Positions 45,533 to 57,105 of a DNA stretch of 64,000 bases are shown piece after piece; positions within the stretch are counted from its first letter, which is position 1; every line of letters starts with the position of its first letter. Below the pieces are notes generated by a model that saw nothing but the letters and a program-made list of their open reading frames with translations, ran no database searches and was not told where the DNA came from. The translations under genes were made by a program, and so were the position numbers. This DNA is from Abelmoschus esculentus (taxonomy: Eukaryota; Streptophyta; Magnoliopsida; Malvales; Malvaceae): the NCBI GenBank assembly GCA_035048815.1, contig JAUCBN010000032.1, positions 13,789,501 to 13,853,500 on the forward strand, given 5' to 3'.

Positions 45533-48240
45533 AATTCACCATGACTACGAAAGAAAGAATATTTGGTTGTAATAACGTCTTAATGTGCATGGCCCAGCAC
45601 CTAGTGAGTCTAAGTAAGAGACATATCATATGTCCCTACATATATATGTTTAAATTAGACTGGTTTAACAAGAATCCAAAGCTTAGGCTGTGGGTGGTGA
45701 AGGAAAGGGTTGGATCAAAGATGTTTATTTGCTGTATGGCAGCAACAAGACCCAGAAACCATACAATCCATGGTCGACACCTTTAACCTTTATAGGTCTG
45801 GACATGAGCAGACAAATGGGAAACTGTCAAATAAGCAACGGTGAATTCCACGATATCCATGTTCATGTTTTTTTCCTAGCAGCTTAAGTAGCTTTCATTT
45901 TCGAACAACTTTTTAGCTTTCTGGATGTCTGAGTTGCCTGCTGTGAACCCTAGCTAGTTTATAGCTAGCTTCGAACTCATGCAGCTGTCTAGAAGTAGGC
46001 TTTGATTATTCAAATAAGAATAATGTTCAAATGTTTCCATCCAAAGAAAACTATGGGTTAATTATTTTTAGGTATACATTAATTTTTTCTTAGAAAATAT
46101 GATTTTATTAAGGATGAGTTTATTCAAATACGATTATTTTTTTTAATCTTATGTAGAAAAAAGTACAACACATACAAAATTAAAGACAGCTTACAAAAAT
46201 AAGTCGATAAAATTTATTTTTATTATTTTTATTTTATACAATGATTTTAAAAGACATTATATTAACGTGTCATTTAGTATTTTATATAATAATTTTAAAA
46301 GATGATTGTGATTAGAGATCTTTCATTAGGAGTATTCAAATCCGAGTTGCTTACGCCACCTATCTTCTATAATGGATTCATCATTTATTGGTTGCCTATA
46401 TACACAGATCGATTAGTTCATAATTTAACACACTGGACATTTATTGAACAATAATGAATTTATTTCAATGTTCATATTGTATTGAAATATTATAATGGAT
46501 AATGCTATTAATAGGTAATATTAGTAAGTATTTTTTAAAAGGTTAACATTAAGATCTCTAATGTTAGACGTAGATGAAGTTTAACGAGGCTAATAAAATA
46601 TTTATATTGAGATTTTAGCTGAAAGCCTAATAATTATTGATTAATGACTCGAGCTTTGATTAAACTTGACAATTTGATTCAAAATTCTAATCGGCTTATT
46701 CAATTCAAGACTTAATATAGACTCGGATTTGATTCCTAATCAATAACTCAAATTTTAAATAGATTTGACAAATTTGACTCAAGACACAATTCGATTTATT
46801 CAATTTGAGACTCAATATAGACCCAAATTTGATGGTCTAAACTTGATCTAAATTCGCACTCAAATTGAATTGAACCAAAATTTGACTTGAATTTATTTAA
46901 TCGAGATTTAATCTGGATCAAAATTAACAAAAAAAAAACAACAACCAAAAACAACAACCAAACCGAACAAAAAAGCAACTTAAATTTAATTTCCTCAAAT
47001 ATGTATGTTTTATTCTCGATTTATATTATATTATTAATTAATGAATATCTTTAGTAATGATATTACTTTTTCCGATCATCTTCGTAACTCAAATTTGAAT
47101 TTGACAAACCTGATATTGATCCGATCTAAAAAGTCAATTGATTTGATATTAACTCATAAAAAATCACGTAATTTGACGTTACCTCGACCCAATACCTAAC
47201 CCAATCTAAAATAGTATAGACCCAAAATAAATCAAATTAGACTCAATGTAACCCGAGTCAAACTTAAACCGAAAACAACCCAACCAAAAACCCATTTCGT
47301 ATCAATCCAGTTTGATTCATTTTGAATTTTATTATTGTCGGATTGGTTAGGGTCTAATTAGGTTTTAGTTTGGGTACGTGGCAATTCGTTTGGAAATTAG
47401 GTCATATCTTGTCGGTTAATTTCGGTATAGTCAATATCGAATCAATAAGAGATCAATCGAGTTTTTAGGTCAGGACAATTTTTATACCCCTATATGGTTT
47501 TATAAAACTAATATATTTGTCTTTTCGGTAAGTTGTGCGTAAGTTCATATATAGCATTCTTTATTTCTTTTAATATATTTTCTTTATCTTGCGTTGCTTT
47601 TGGTTAGGGTGAAATTAATCAATTAAAAATTATTTAAATTAATTTCAGTTTAATTTAATTTAGTCTTTAATTTATTATGTTTAAAGTAATATCTAATCTT
47701 ATATTGAATAAATCAATTTGAGTCAAATTTATAAGTATAATTTAAACCCTATTAATAAAAAATACCACAATGGTTGATACACTCAACTTATCCGAAACTC
47801 GTATCGTCGTGTACATGCCGAACTTCTAAGAATATAGAGATGTGGGCAAAATGCACGGGCGAGACAATAAGGCCTAAGAGGTCGATGGAAATGGAAGGAA
47901 AAGTAACAGGGAGAAAATTTATTAGGTGAAACTTATTTATTACGTTATCTATGGTCCTAATTAATCAAGACCGTTAATTTTGATTTTTTTAAGTGAATTA
48001 TCATCTCTTTTTTACATGGACTTAGTAGGTGAATAGTTATTAGCTGATTATTTAAAGATCAAAGATCTTAATTGCTTTAACTATGGATAACGTGAACAAG
48101 ATTCACCTATTAATCTCGAGGGAGAGATATATCATATCAAGAATTTCGCCACATCGATCAAGCCAGAGAGACCCAACACATATATACCAACATGTCATGC
48201 TCCCCTCAAGACATGCCCTAATCTCTAGGCCCCACTCTTT
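45533..48240. other. Long spacer upstream of TAC1
   Basis: 2.7 kb without a supported gene. 45541-45900 is less AT-rich and has short frames without recognisable domains. 46620-47300 is made of repeated words around GACTCAA and AATTTGA, probably an old decayed repeat. The last 150 bases are the TAC1 promoter. Confidence 0.45.
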
Positions 48241-48242
48241 GC

Positions 48243-48248
48243 CACGTG
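48243..48248. promoter_or_regulatory. G-box (CACGTG) upstream of TAC1
   Basis: The palindrome GCCACGTGGC at 48241-48250 contains a perfect G-box about 160 bases before the TAC1 start codon. G-boxes bind bHLH (PIF-type) and bZIP factors. Light control of TAC1 is reported in other plants, so a role is plausible but inferred. Confidence 0.5.
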
Positions 48249-48406
48249 GCGCCGCCTAACTCCCATACCCCTTCATTACCCTCTCTTCAATGCTTCTGCT
48301 TCGATCATAAAAACATTCCACCAGGCCCCTCCCCCTCACTACATACACTCGACATTGATTTTTTTCGCTTTTTCTCGTCTCACCAAACATAAGCTTGGCT
48401 GAGAAA

Positions 48407-51400
48407 ATGAAGGTAAACTACTACATACACGTATATTGGTTTCAACTTTTTTCCTAGGAAACTTAATTTGATTTCCCTTTCTAATGAATAAAACTGGGTT
48501 TTCGTGTTTGATGTTAATTTACTTGATAGATCTTCAATTGGGTGCAAAGAAGGTTCAATCAGAACGTACTCAAAGGTTTACACTTTACATTCCTTTCTAG
48601 AGCAGTGTTGCTGTTTACTAAAGATTGAAAATGTATTTTAGAATTTACGTTTTTCTGCAGATGGGTTTGCTCGGAATGTTAAGAAGACTGATTCCATTGC
48701 CATTGATTCCAATACGAAAGCCTTGCTCGAACAGGTTGCATTTTCCGACATGCTGGATGGTTGGCGAGATGGCATTTTAACAATCGGCACTTTCGGTTTC
48801 GATACTTTGAATTCCTTGGGTCAGCAGAATGAGTATTTGGCCTCGGGAAGCTACGGCAACGACGGCGGCGAAGAGGAAGAGGAGGAAGAACGATACACCG
48901 GTAACAACGGCGATGAATACGAAGACGAAGATGCTGAGAATGATGAGGATGACGAAGTGAACCCACTGATGTTGAGTGCTTTCGAGCACAGTTTTGAGGA
49001 CGTTGATGGAGAAAGTGACGTGATGATGATGGGTGATGGGGCCGGTGGGTCTACTGATGAGGAAATTAAGTTTGACTTGGAGGGTGCTGAGGGCCATTCG
49101 GGGAAGCTGAGGAGAAGAACTACACTGGCCGACCTCTTCTCGGAGGACTCCGACATCAAAAAGAAGAAGCCACGACCTCTGGAGTTGGACTCGGAGTCAT
49201 GCAAGAAGCCATCTTTTCGTACCAAAAACGGACTTTCTTTTGCCAAGAAACTCATTCCGCAAGTTGGAGAGGATTCACGTCCCATCAAAATGCTAAACCA
49301 AGTGAGTATCATAATATATATATATATATATATATGCCTCTAATTTTCATGAAATTATTATATATATCATTCTAGTGATAGAATCAGAATTTATGTTGGT
49401 TAAAATATAAATCTTTAAAAGAGAAGGGATAAATTCATAAATAAATTTATTTTTAAAAAAAGTATTTTTTTTTCACTCTTATATAATTTTGTTTTTGACC
49501 GCTCAACATATTATCTATAATTTTATCCATTAAAAATTAATCATTTTATTCTTTTATAAAAATAAAAATATTTTAATAAATAAAACTCTAAATAACGTAA
49601 AAAAATCAAATACATATAATAATTTCTCTTTCCTTTCAAAATAATCACTTACCATTCCTTTTTTAATTTTCTAACATTTGACTAGATGAAATTAAGAAAA
49701 AAGGTCAATATCAACCCAAATAGGAACTTGTATAGTATAGATATGATAAATGTACTAATTATGCTTCCAAACCTTACGATTTTCAAACTTTACAAATGTA
49801 GTCCATTTTCTCTTAGTTCAGTAATTTAATTTTCTCACTTATTTAATATGAAATAAAAGTCATATTGCTGTATGACAGTGTTAAATTATGTTACTAGATT
49901 TCTGTCGAACTTTTATCTGAATATAAAAAGAGACTAAATTTCAAAATTTCAGTAAGTACATGGATTAGGACATGATTAACCTTTATAATCATCCAAATAA
50001 ACTTTACATGACAATTTAATGAGCTTTTGTAGTGTGAAGTGACATGTTTACTAGAAATCTTTATCTTTTAGTTCGTGTTTTTTTCGATGTTTTCTGTTAA
50101 AAGGTTTAAGAAATTGAATTTTTAAACTATAACCCTAATTTTCTATGTATTATACCTTAAATCTTACACTTTAAAAATACATCTTACCCCTAATTTCCTA
50201 AACCCTAACCCTGACTCTTAACCTTAAGCTTTAAATCTTAAGCACACTATTTTAAAGTGGAGACACTAATAAAACACGATCATAAGATAGACAATTTGTA
50301 CCTGATATGTTGCATATAAAAGGATGTCATAAATTATAAAACAATAATTATATGTAACAAAAAAAAGAAAAGAAAAAGGGAATGTGGTTATGAAACTGAC
50401 CATTTGATTACTTAAAAAGCAGAAACAGTGAGCAAATTGTATTGGATTGAAACAAATGTGTTTGTGTTTCTTAGATGATGAGGAGGATGTTGAAGAGGAA
50501 GATCCATCCGGAGCTTGAAGGCAAAGGTATTAAATTGGAGGGGCAGGGCAAGGCCACTGCCATTGATGCTCTTGCTAATAACACCACTGAATCTGTCTCT
50601 CTGCTGCAATCACCAGGTACTTTTTGTCATCTCAACAATTAATCATTAAAGTTAAGTAATTTTAGAATAAATATTATATGAAATCCAAATTTTTATAATT
50701 TTATCTTGATCTCTTCGAAGTCAAATTAAATTGGATCAATATTTAAAGGCTTAAGAGTATAAGACATACTTAAATTTTAGGGAGAATTCAATTATGTTCC
50801 TGAATTATTTTGCACTCAATTAAATCTTTGAATCAATAAACTAAATTAATTAGGCCATTGAACTAATAAATTGAATTAATTAAGTATTTTGAACAATTTT
50901 GATCATTAAATATTAATAGTTTTTTTAGACATTACTGTCACATGATATACTATAATTCTATCATGCGACGTTTATAGATTTTTAATTTTTTTTTATATTT
51001 TTATAAGTTTTTTTTAGAATTTTTAAAACTTTTAAAGAATCTTTTAAATAAAATATATTTTTTTAAATGCCAAGTGATATTATTGTAACACGACATATCG
51101 CATCAAGTGTTTTAAAAAACCCGTTAAATTCAACTGTCAATGTTGATCAAGTAACTTAATTGATTTGATTTATTGGTTTAAGGAGTTAATACATTTACTT
51201 TATTAGTTTAAGGGTTTACTTGAGTGAAAAAAAATCATGGACTTAATTGATTTTTTTTCAAAAATTTAATGCTTTCTTATACTTTAAACCCCTTATAGCC
51301 TTTCTTCTAAAATACTTTTGGGTCGGATCAAAGCATGTCTATTGTCTACAACTTCTACCCAAAATGAAAAAACCATGGCTACGACATACCAGGCCAAATC

Positions 51401-51951
51401 TTTTTGTTTGTGGGAACACGAGTCGCCTGCGTCACACGTTAAAAACATCAACAACAGTAATGTCGATGTCCTAACAGCAAATGGTTCTCTATTTGGTCTA
51501 TACACCCCTTTCTCGTTGTACTATTTGCAAGTGCTGCAGCCGGTTCTTGTTGTACGTACTCCATCTCTGCATGGTTAGGTCAAGTTTGGTGGTCAAGAAG
51601 ACAGGACCCAAATCTGTCCACACAGTCCTTTTCCAATGGATAGGGATAATATTCGTCACTTTTTTTTCCAAAAAAAAATAACACTACAAATGTATAAAAC
51701 CAACAAGGAAACCGTCGAATTAATGCCAACACTGTTGTCCTCGTAGTCTTTTTTCTGGTCCCATGACAATATCCTCACCGGGCTGTTATGTCTGGCAATA
51801 AAGCTGGTGGGGTCGATTCCCCATTATCCTTCATTATTAGCATTGTGATTTTTGACCAAGTAACAAGCATTGTATATCCTTTGATTTTGTTTTGAGATAT
51901 GAATTTTCTGACATCAACTCGATTCTTGTTGCAGATGAAGCTGTAGCTTGA
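48407..51951 (+). CDS. TAC1: TILLER ANGLE CONTROL 1 (TAC1), IGT family branch-angle regulator
   Basis: Five exons with GT-AG borders: 48407-48412 (only Met-Lys), 48530-48575, 48661-49301, 50475-50616 and 51935-51951; 283 residues. The start MKIFNWVQRRF is the conserved first block of IGT proteins. Residues 50-66, DGWRDGILTIGTFGFDT, hold the IGT signature. Then follow a Glu/Asp-rich region (about 77-110), a basic-acidic segment with LRRRTTLADLFSEDSD and KKPSFRTKNGLSFAKKLIPQ, and the C-terminal block MMRRMLKRKIHPELEGKG. Like TAC1, and unlike LAZY proteins, it lacks the C-terminal EAR-type segment. In other plants TAC1 promotes wider branch angles, opposing LAZY. The tiny first coding exon and a last exon of five codons are easily missed by gene finders. 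The family call is strong. Confidence 0.92.
49312..49336. repeat. TA microsatellite in TAC1 intron 3
   Basis: A run of about 12 TA units begins eleven bases after the intron 3 donor. Such runs vary in length between individuals and this one could serve as a marker within the gene. Confidence 0.85.
50049..50302. repeat. MITE copy inside TAC1 intron 3
   Basis: The stretch from CTAGAAATCTTTATCTTTTAG to AAGATAGACAATTTGTACC, with CCTAAACCCTAACC and TTTTAAAGTGGAGACAC between, is a member of the AAACCCTAA-rich MITE family seen at 42849-43095. It ends about 170 bases before the intron 3 acceptor. Confidence 0.55.
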
Positions 51952-54089
51952 GCTGTGGGTGATGATGTCCTAATCTGATAAATATCAATGTGTTACTGAG
52001 TGCTGTTTCTTTAATCTATGGACACTGTTGATTAATCAAGCTATTCATGTATGTGAAATATGGAAACATTGTGATTGTATTTTGGCTTTGGTGTATTGTT
52101 GATTGCTTCAATTGTCTATGCCCTTCGGTTGTTCATGTTTTCATACACTTTGATTTATGATTTTTAGAATATAAAATAACTTAATTCTACAAGATTATAA
52201 TGACAGATCCAAAATTTCTTGTAAACAAAATTATAAGATTTTAGGGGTGTACAGGGACAGAGCTAGGATTCTATGTTAGGAGGGGTAAGAGTCTATTAAA
52301 CCTTTAAATTTAAAAATTGACAGGGATAAAAGTTCCTATTTAATTAACATTTAAACTTAAAAGAAGTTAAAAATATAATTACCAAAAAAATTGAGAGGTA
52401 AAACAACCCCTACCACCCTATGCATGGCTTCGACCTTAGGGTGTATAATTAGATTATTGATAAAAATAAAATATATATAAAATTTAAAAAAAATAATTTT
52501 TTTTACTAAATACGACTGCCCTAACACCTCGGTCAATACCTACGTGATATCATATAATTATGTATGAATAATGTAAGCTTTGGATTCTCTGTCATACCAA
52601 TTCCCTTTTGTAATTATTGTTGATTGTTTTGGCTTAATATATGTTCTTTGTTTGTTTAATTGTGTTGGATTATTCTTGATGCGAACATCTCCATTGACTC
52701 ATTAAATAATTAATTAATGCTGCATAAGCATACTCATGTTTAGGTGCACCTTTTGGTAGGATTGATAAATCCATTAGTGTCTTTCTTTCATTGGTAAGTA
52801 GACGGACCTTCGATAGGGATGAGAAAAAAACGCCCATAAATAGATTCCGGTCTCATTCCCAGGTCTGATAAGACCCGATAGATTTTATTTAGTATTAGTT
52901 TCGGTAAGAACGAGATTAAATCCAAAATTCAAGTCCCGGTCATAACCGTTATCAGGACTGGATCTTGATTTTTTGAACTTTGTATCCGGTTGGTACCCAA
53001 TAGGACCGGGACCAATACTAAATATCCGATATTGATTTTCCTTTGTTTATTTTTTTATCAAACTTTCTCTTTATCTATATTATAAGTATGACTAGTTTTA
53101 AAAACTTTAATTTTTAAACCTACAATATTCTAATTTTATTATTTAATATTATTATTGGTGATTAAATTTTTTTCTTCAATTACTAATTTATTTTAAGAAT
53201 AAACTAATAGACAGGATACCCAGTATTAGAACCGATTTCTATCAATAACGGGATCGATTTTTCATATTTTTATTAAAAAAACATTTTCAAAATTTAAATG
53301 TATTAAAAAATATTTCACGTATTAAAGGCGAAAATAAAAAAAATACATATATTTTAACTTTACAGTTTAATTATTTTATTTAAGGTATATAGATTTAGGT
53401 CTAACTGTTAAAACTAGAAGTAGCTAGAATTTAAGATTTAAAAGTTATGGTTTAAGTTTTAGGAAAACTTGTTAAGAAATTAAGTTTAAACGTATAAATC
53501 TCATATTCTAACCTTAAGCCCTAAATTCTAATAAAACTCATAAATCATAAACTATTAAACCTAAAACCTAAAACCCTAATCATAAACCTCTAGATTGAAT
53601 CTATAAGTTCTTTGATCGCTCATGGGCTTTTATCAACCTAAGATCCCTATATTTTATTATTTATATTTTTTAATTTTAATTTTTATAATTTATAATATAA
53701 ATAAATTAATTTAATGATAAAAATTAATTTTTCTAGATATATAAATAAATTTAACAATAAAAATAACGTGCTTGCCATATTAAATTAATTTTTTAAATTA
53801 ATGAAATGAATAAAAAACTTTAGTTTCCTTTTTAATGTCCAACACTAAATATTGAATTCTAAATCCTAACCATAAATTCTAAATTCTACTGCACCAATAT
53901 CATAAACTTTAATCTATAAATCATAAACTCTGAATTCTTTTACTATTGATACAGAAATAGAGGCACAAAAATGATAGAATTTCTATTCGCAAAAAATATA
54001 TTTTTATTATATAAGATCTCATTTTTAATTTTCTAAAAATCTCCATAACGGCTCTGCTCTTTACCAATCACCATCATTCTCATGCAAGA
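51952..54089. other. Spacer downstream of TAC1 with repeat traces
   Basis: The first 200 bases are the likely TAC1 3' region. At about 52254-52441 GACAGAGCTAGGATTCTATG and the reverse of CCTATGCATGGCTTCGACC look like weak inverted ends of a MITE. From 52815 to 53060 words such as GGTACCC, GACCGGGACC and CCGGT repeat. From 53400 to 53990 CCTAAA-rich text suggests further decayed MITE copies. No gene seen. Confidence 0.4.
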
Positions 54090-54777
54090 GCATAAATCAG
54101 AGTAAAAGGTAGTAAAGCAATTATGGTCTTTGGTAAGTCATGAAACAGATTAAAGTGAGGTAGAAATAAGACATCATGAACAAACTGATTTGAGCTTAAT
54201 CAATATGAACCAACATCATGTTGGCAAATCCAGTATCTGATTGTACTGGTCCTGAGTGAATATCGGTGCAACAACAAGAGCAGTTGAATGAACATCTGAA
54301 CAGTGTCAGTAGAACTCAAATCTTGATCCAAATCAGGAGGCACCATGGAACTATTCACCATTGTAGCTCGAGTTCCCTTCTTCTTGGTGAACTTGAAATC
54401 ACTTAGAAATCCGATCAGACTGTAACAATTCTCGCGTTTGTGCCCTTTCGGTGAAGGAGATAGATGTGAGAATCGTCTATCTTATCAAAGCCTTCTCGCA
54501 AATCCATGCTGTATTCGAAGTGAACACAATACCAACAAATAAATCTTTATTCAGTAGAATAAGTTTCCAGAATAGAACAATGGCATTGTAGCGCTCTCAT
54601 TGTGGTTGCAATGAAGCATCGTAACTCTTCTTCTTGCTAAGACCGCTATCCTCATCTAACGGCTCCAGATGTTATAATTTTTCAATATCCAATGAGCTGA
54701 TGAGAAATAAACAGCGTGTTAGGGGAACGCCGGAAGAAAGAATGATTAAAGTCAATTTCCTCCATTGCTGGTGGCAT
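54090..54777 (-). pseudogene. Ty1/copia gag fragment
   Basis: From ATG at 54777-54775 the - strand reads MPPAMEEIDFNHSFF, then LFISHQLIGY, NYNIWSR and MRIAVLARRR (another frame), RYNAIVLFW, DLFVGIVFTSNTAWI and, near 54405-54450, KGHKRENCYSLIGF followed by DFKFTKKKG. These are in the order of a copia-type gag N-terminal domain and zinc knuckle. Stops and frameshifts separate the blocks. The fragment ends near 54090; no protease or pol part follows. Confidence 0.65.
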
Positions 54778-55197
54778 TTCGATCGAGAAATGGTTACAAC
54801 ACTTGGACCCTAACTTTGTGAAGAATTTATACCGTGAACCTGGCTTATCAGATCAATTATGGTATTATCCAATCATAATCACTTATTTTACTATTATCTT
54901 TCAAGTCATTTTTTTCGATCAACAAATCTTTACTATTTTTTCTATGTCATTTAAGAAATATATTTTCTGGAATTTAGATTAATGACATATATGATTAATG
55001 GTAAATAAATATTTATTGGTTAAGAACCACGAATGACGTATGAGTCAGACTCATTATATAATCTCTCGTGAAATTGGGGTAAGTAAAAGAAAAAAATATG
55101 ATAACCGTCAAAATAGAACGATTTTGTTATGGACCCAAAAAAACGGCAAATGCCCAAATAAATGTGAAAACCCAAAACGAAATCAAGAAAATAAATG

Positions 55198-55384
55198 GGC
55201 TCTTATACCAAATTGAGAATCAAAGAAATTAAAGAATTTCATTATTTTCACGTGTATATATAAAAATAAGATTACATCAAGTGGATTGATATTATTTGTC
55301 AACTTCGTAGAATTTAATAATTTAAGATATGTGGTATTAGATACTCCTCACTTAATGTAACATATAAGTAAGTCTAAAATATCA
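55198..55384 (-). repeat. Primer binding site and probable 5' LTR of the same copia relic
   Basis: On the - strand TGGTATAAGAGC (55209-55198) differs by one base from the initiator tRNA-Met primer site and lies three bases from a sequence with LTR-like ends, TGAGAATC...AAATATCA at 55213-55384. The position to the right of a - strand gag fragment fits a copia 5' end. No second LTR was found and the LTR borders are tentative. Confidence 0.45.
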
Positions 55385-56254
55385 AAATATTAATACCGAA
55401 ATTCTTACGAAAAGAAACAAATAAAAGGTAAATGATAATAAATAAAAAAATTAAGTGAATGCTTATTTATTCCTCAGAGAACAAGCATATAAAATGAGAT
55501 AGAGATAGGCCTATGTTTATACTTAAAAATCCTTACATTCAATGTCTAAAAATGAGTAAATCAAAAATTCAAATTTACCATTATCTCTAATTCCTTATCT
55601 AAATTTTCGTTGTTAAACATTCTAAAATTACAAGAGTACAAGGATAAGGATAAAATTAAGAAAATTTACTTATCAAATCTGATGTGTATGACTCTTAATC
55701 CCAAGTGTTAGGTCAATTCAAATATAAACTCTCATAGGTGTTAAAACTCAGAAATAGGCTCACATGGGTGCTGAAATGCCCAAAATGCTACGAAGTACTT
55801 CTTGGGTAGCTTGGCCTACGCTAGTCTTGAGCCTTAGGGTACGATCTGTGATATTCTTTTTTATTAGATCTGATGGCATTCTCGTCACCCGACTAGAATA
55901 GTACATATCTACCTAATCATTATATACAAGTATGAAATAATTAATTATCTAATCAACTAACTAACTGAAAATAACTACTAACAAACCGATTAAACTAGTT
56001 ATTTACGATCCTAAAAATACTTTCATTTCTTTCATCTCATAAAAAATAATATAATATCTAAAATTAAAATTTTTTTAGTAATACGTATGTACGGTATACG
56101 ATACATATTTAAGGTACAAGGTCGCTCCTTCTAACATTATCGTTTTAAGATTTAAAATTTGTGTCTTCTCTTTAGAAATACAATATAACTTATTAATGCA
56201 CCCAATATTTATCAATTAAAATTAATATTTTTGGATATTATCTTCGATTAATTG
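55385..56254. other. Spacer without recognisable features
   Basis: AT-rich; no supported coding frame, RNA gene or clear inverted repeat. Confidence 0.45.
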
Positions 56255-56565
56255 TGTTACACTCAACAATAATCCAAGAATTTCAAGGAAAACATATAGA
56301 AGATAGAATTTTAGTTTGAAGAAAGAAGTATTTTTCAGAGTTTTTTCATGCATAAACTATTTACAAAGCATTCTATTTTATAGAGCATTTTTTCAATAAC
56401 AAACAAAAGCCGTTAGTTGAGGCATTCTAATTATTCTTTCTTTACGTAGCTCTAGAATGTTCTCAACAGAATTGGATAACTCTTTCTCTTTTGTTAGGTC
56501 AATATTTTTCTGTCAGTTTCTCGTTTGTTAGTTTTTCTATAGCAACTTCATTACTAGTCGTAACA
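56255..56565 (-). repeat. LTR of a truncated Ty3/gypsy relic
   Basis: The ends TGTTACACTC and GTCGTAACA form the inverted pair TGTTAC/GTAACA. Just beyond on the right the - strand carries ATGAAGGGGTA, a degraded purine tract, and then integrase sequence. So this is the 3' LTR of a - strand element whose 5' half is gone. Confidence 0.55.
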
Positions 56566-56569
56566 GTAC

Positions 56570-57105
56570 CCCTTCATGTAAAGTAACTTTGTCCTCAAGG
56601 TTATTCTTAGAAATGGATCCAAAGTGTAGTATTACGCAATAAAGGCAAGATAGTAATCTATTGCAGGGATTATTCACAGTATGACTTTAAATACGAAACG
56701 TTAAATAGTGGATGAATCCAAAAATGTTTCCGTAGTTTTAATTTGTAGGTCACCTAACAAACCTTCTTATCCGCTTGATAAGGACCAAAGAAATGAAGAT
56801 TTAATTTTTTTCCTCAATCGAATAAAAAACTGGCAATATGATTACAATTTCACGTACGCCTAACTTTTAATTTCTAATTTCATTTCCATTCGATACTTAT
56901 CCACCAGATTTTTCATACGTACTAGAGCTTTTCAAACGTTCTATTTTAACAACTGCAATAACTCATTGCGTTCTTTGAGGGCTCGATTCACTTGATTATT
57001 CCTCGCACTGTTGTCAAGGTAATCCACCTTGGCTGGAGGTCGTGACCATATAAAGCCTTGAAGGGAGTCATACCCGCCGAATATTGATATGTAACCCCTA
57101 CTACT
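56570..57105 (-). pseudogene. Integrase C-terminal fragment of a Ty3/gypsy relic
   Basis: On the - strand the blocks RPPAKVDYLDNSARNNQVNR, LKERNELLQLLK, MKNLVDKYRMEMKLEI, FFGPYQADKKV and VTYKLKLRKHFWIHPLFNV appear in order. They match the linker and GPY/chromodomain-proximal part of chromovirus integrases. Several stops and frame changes are present. Similarity stops near 57105-57110. Confidence 0.65.

Noticed and set aside
45541..45887. Two overlapping + strand frames of 65-81 codons
   Set aside because: No recognisable domain, no splice or promoter context, and the two frames overlap each other.
51781..51830. GGGGTCGATTCCCC in TAC1 intron 4 resembling a tRNA T-arm
   Set aside because: No matching acceptor, D or anticodon arms could be placed around it; a chance palindrome is more likely.
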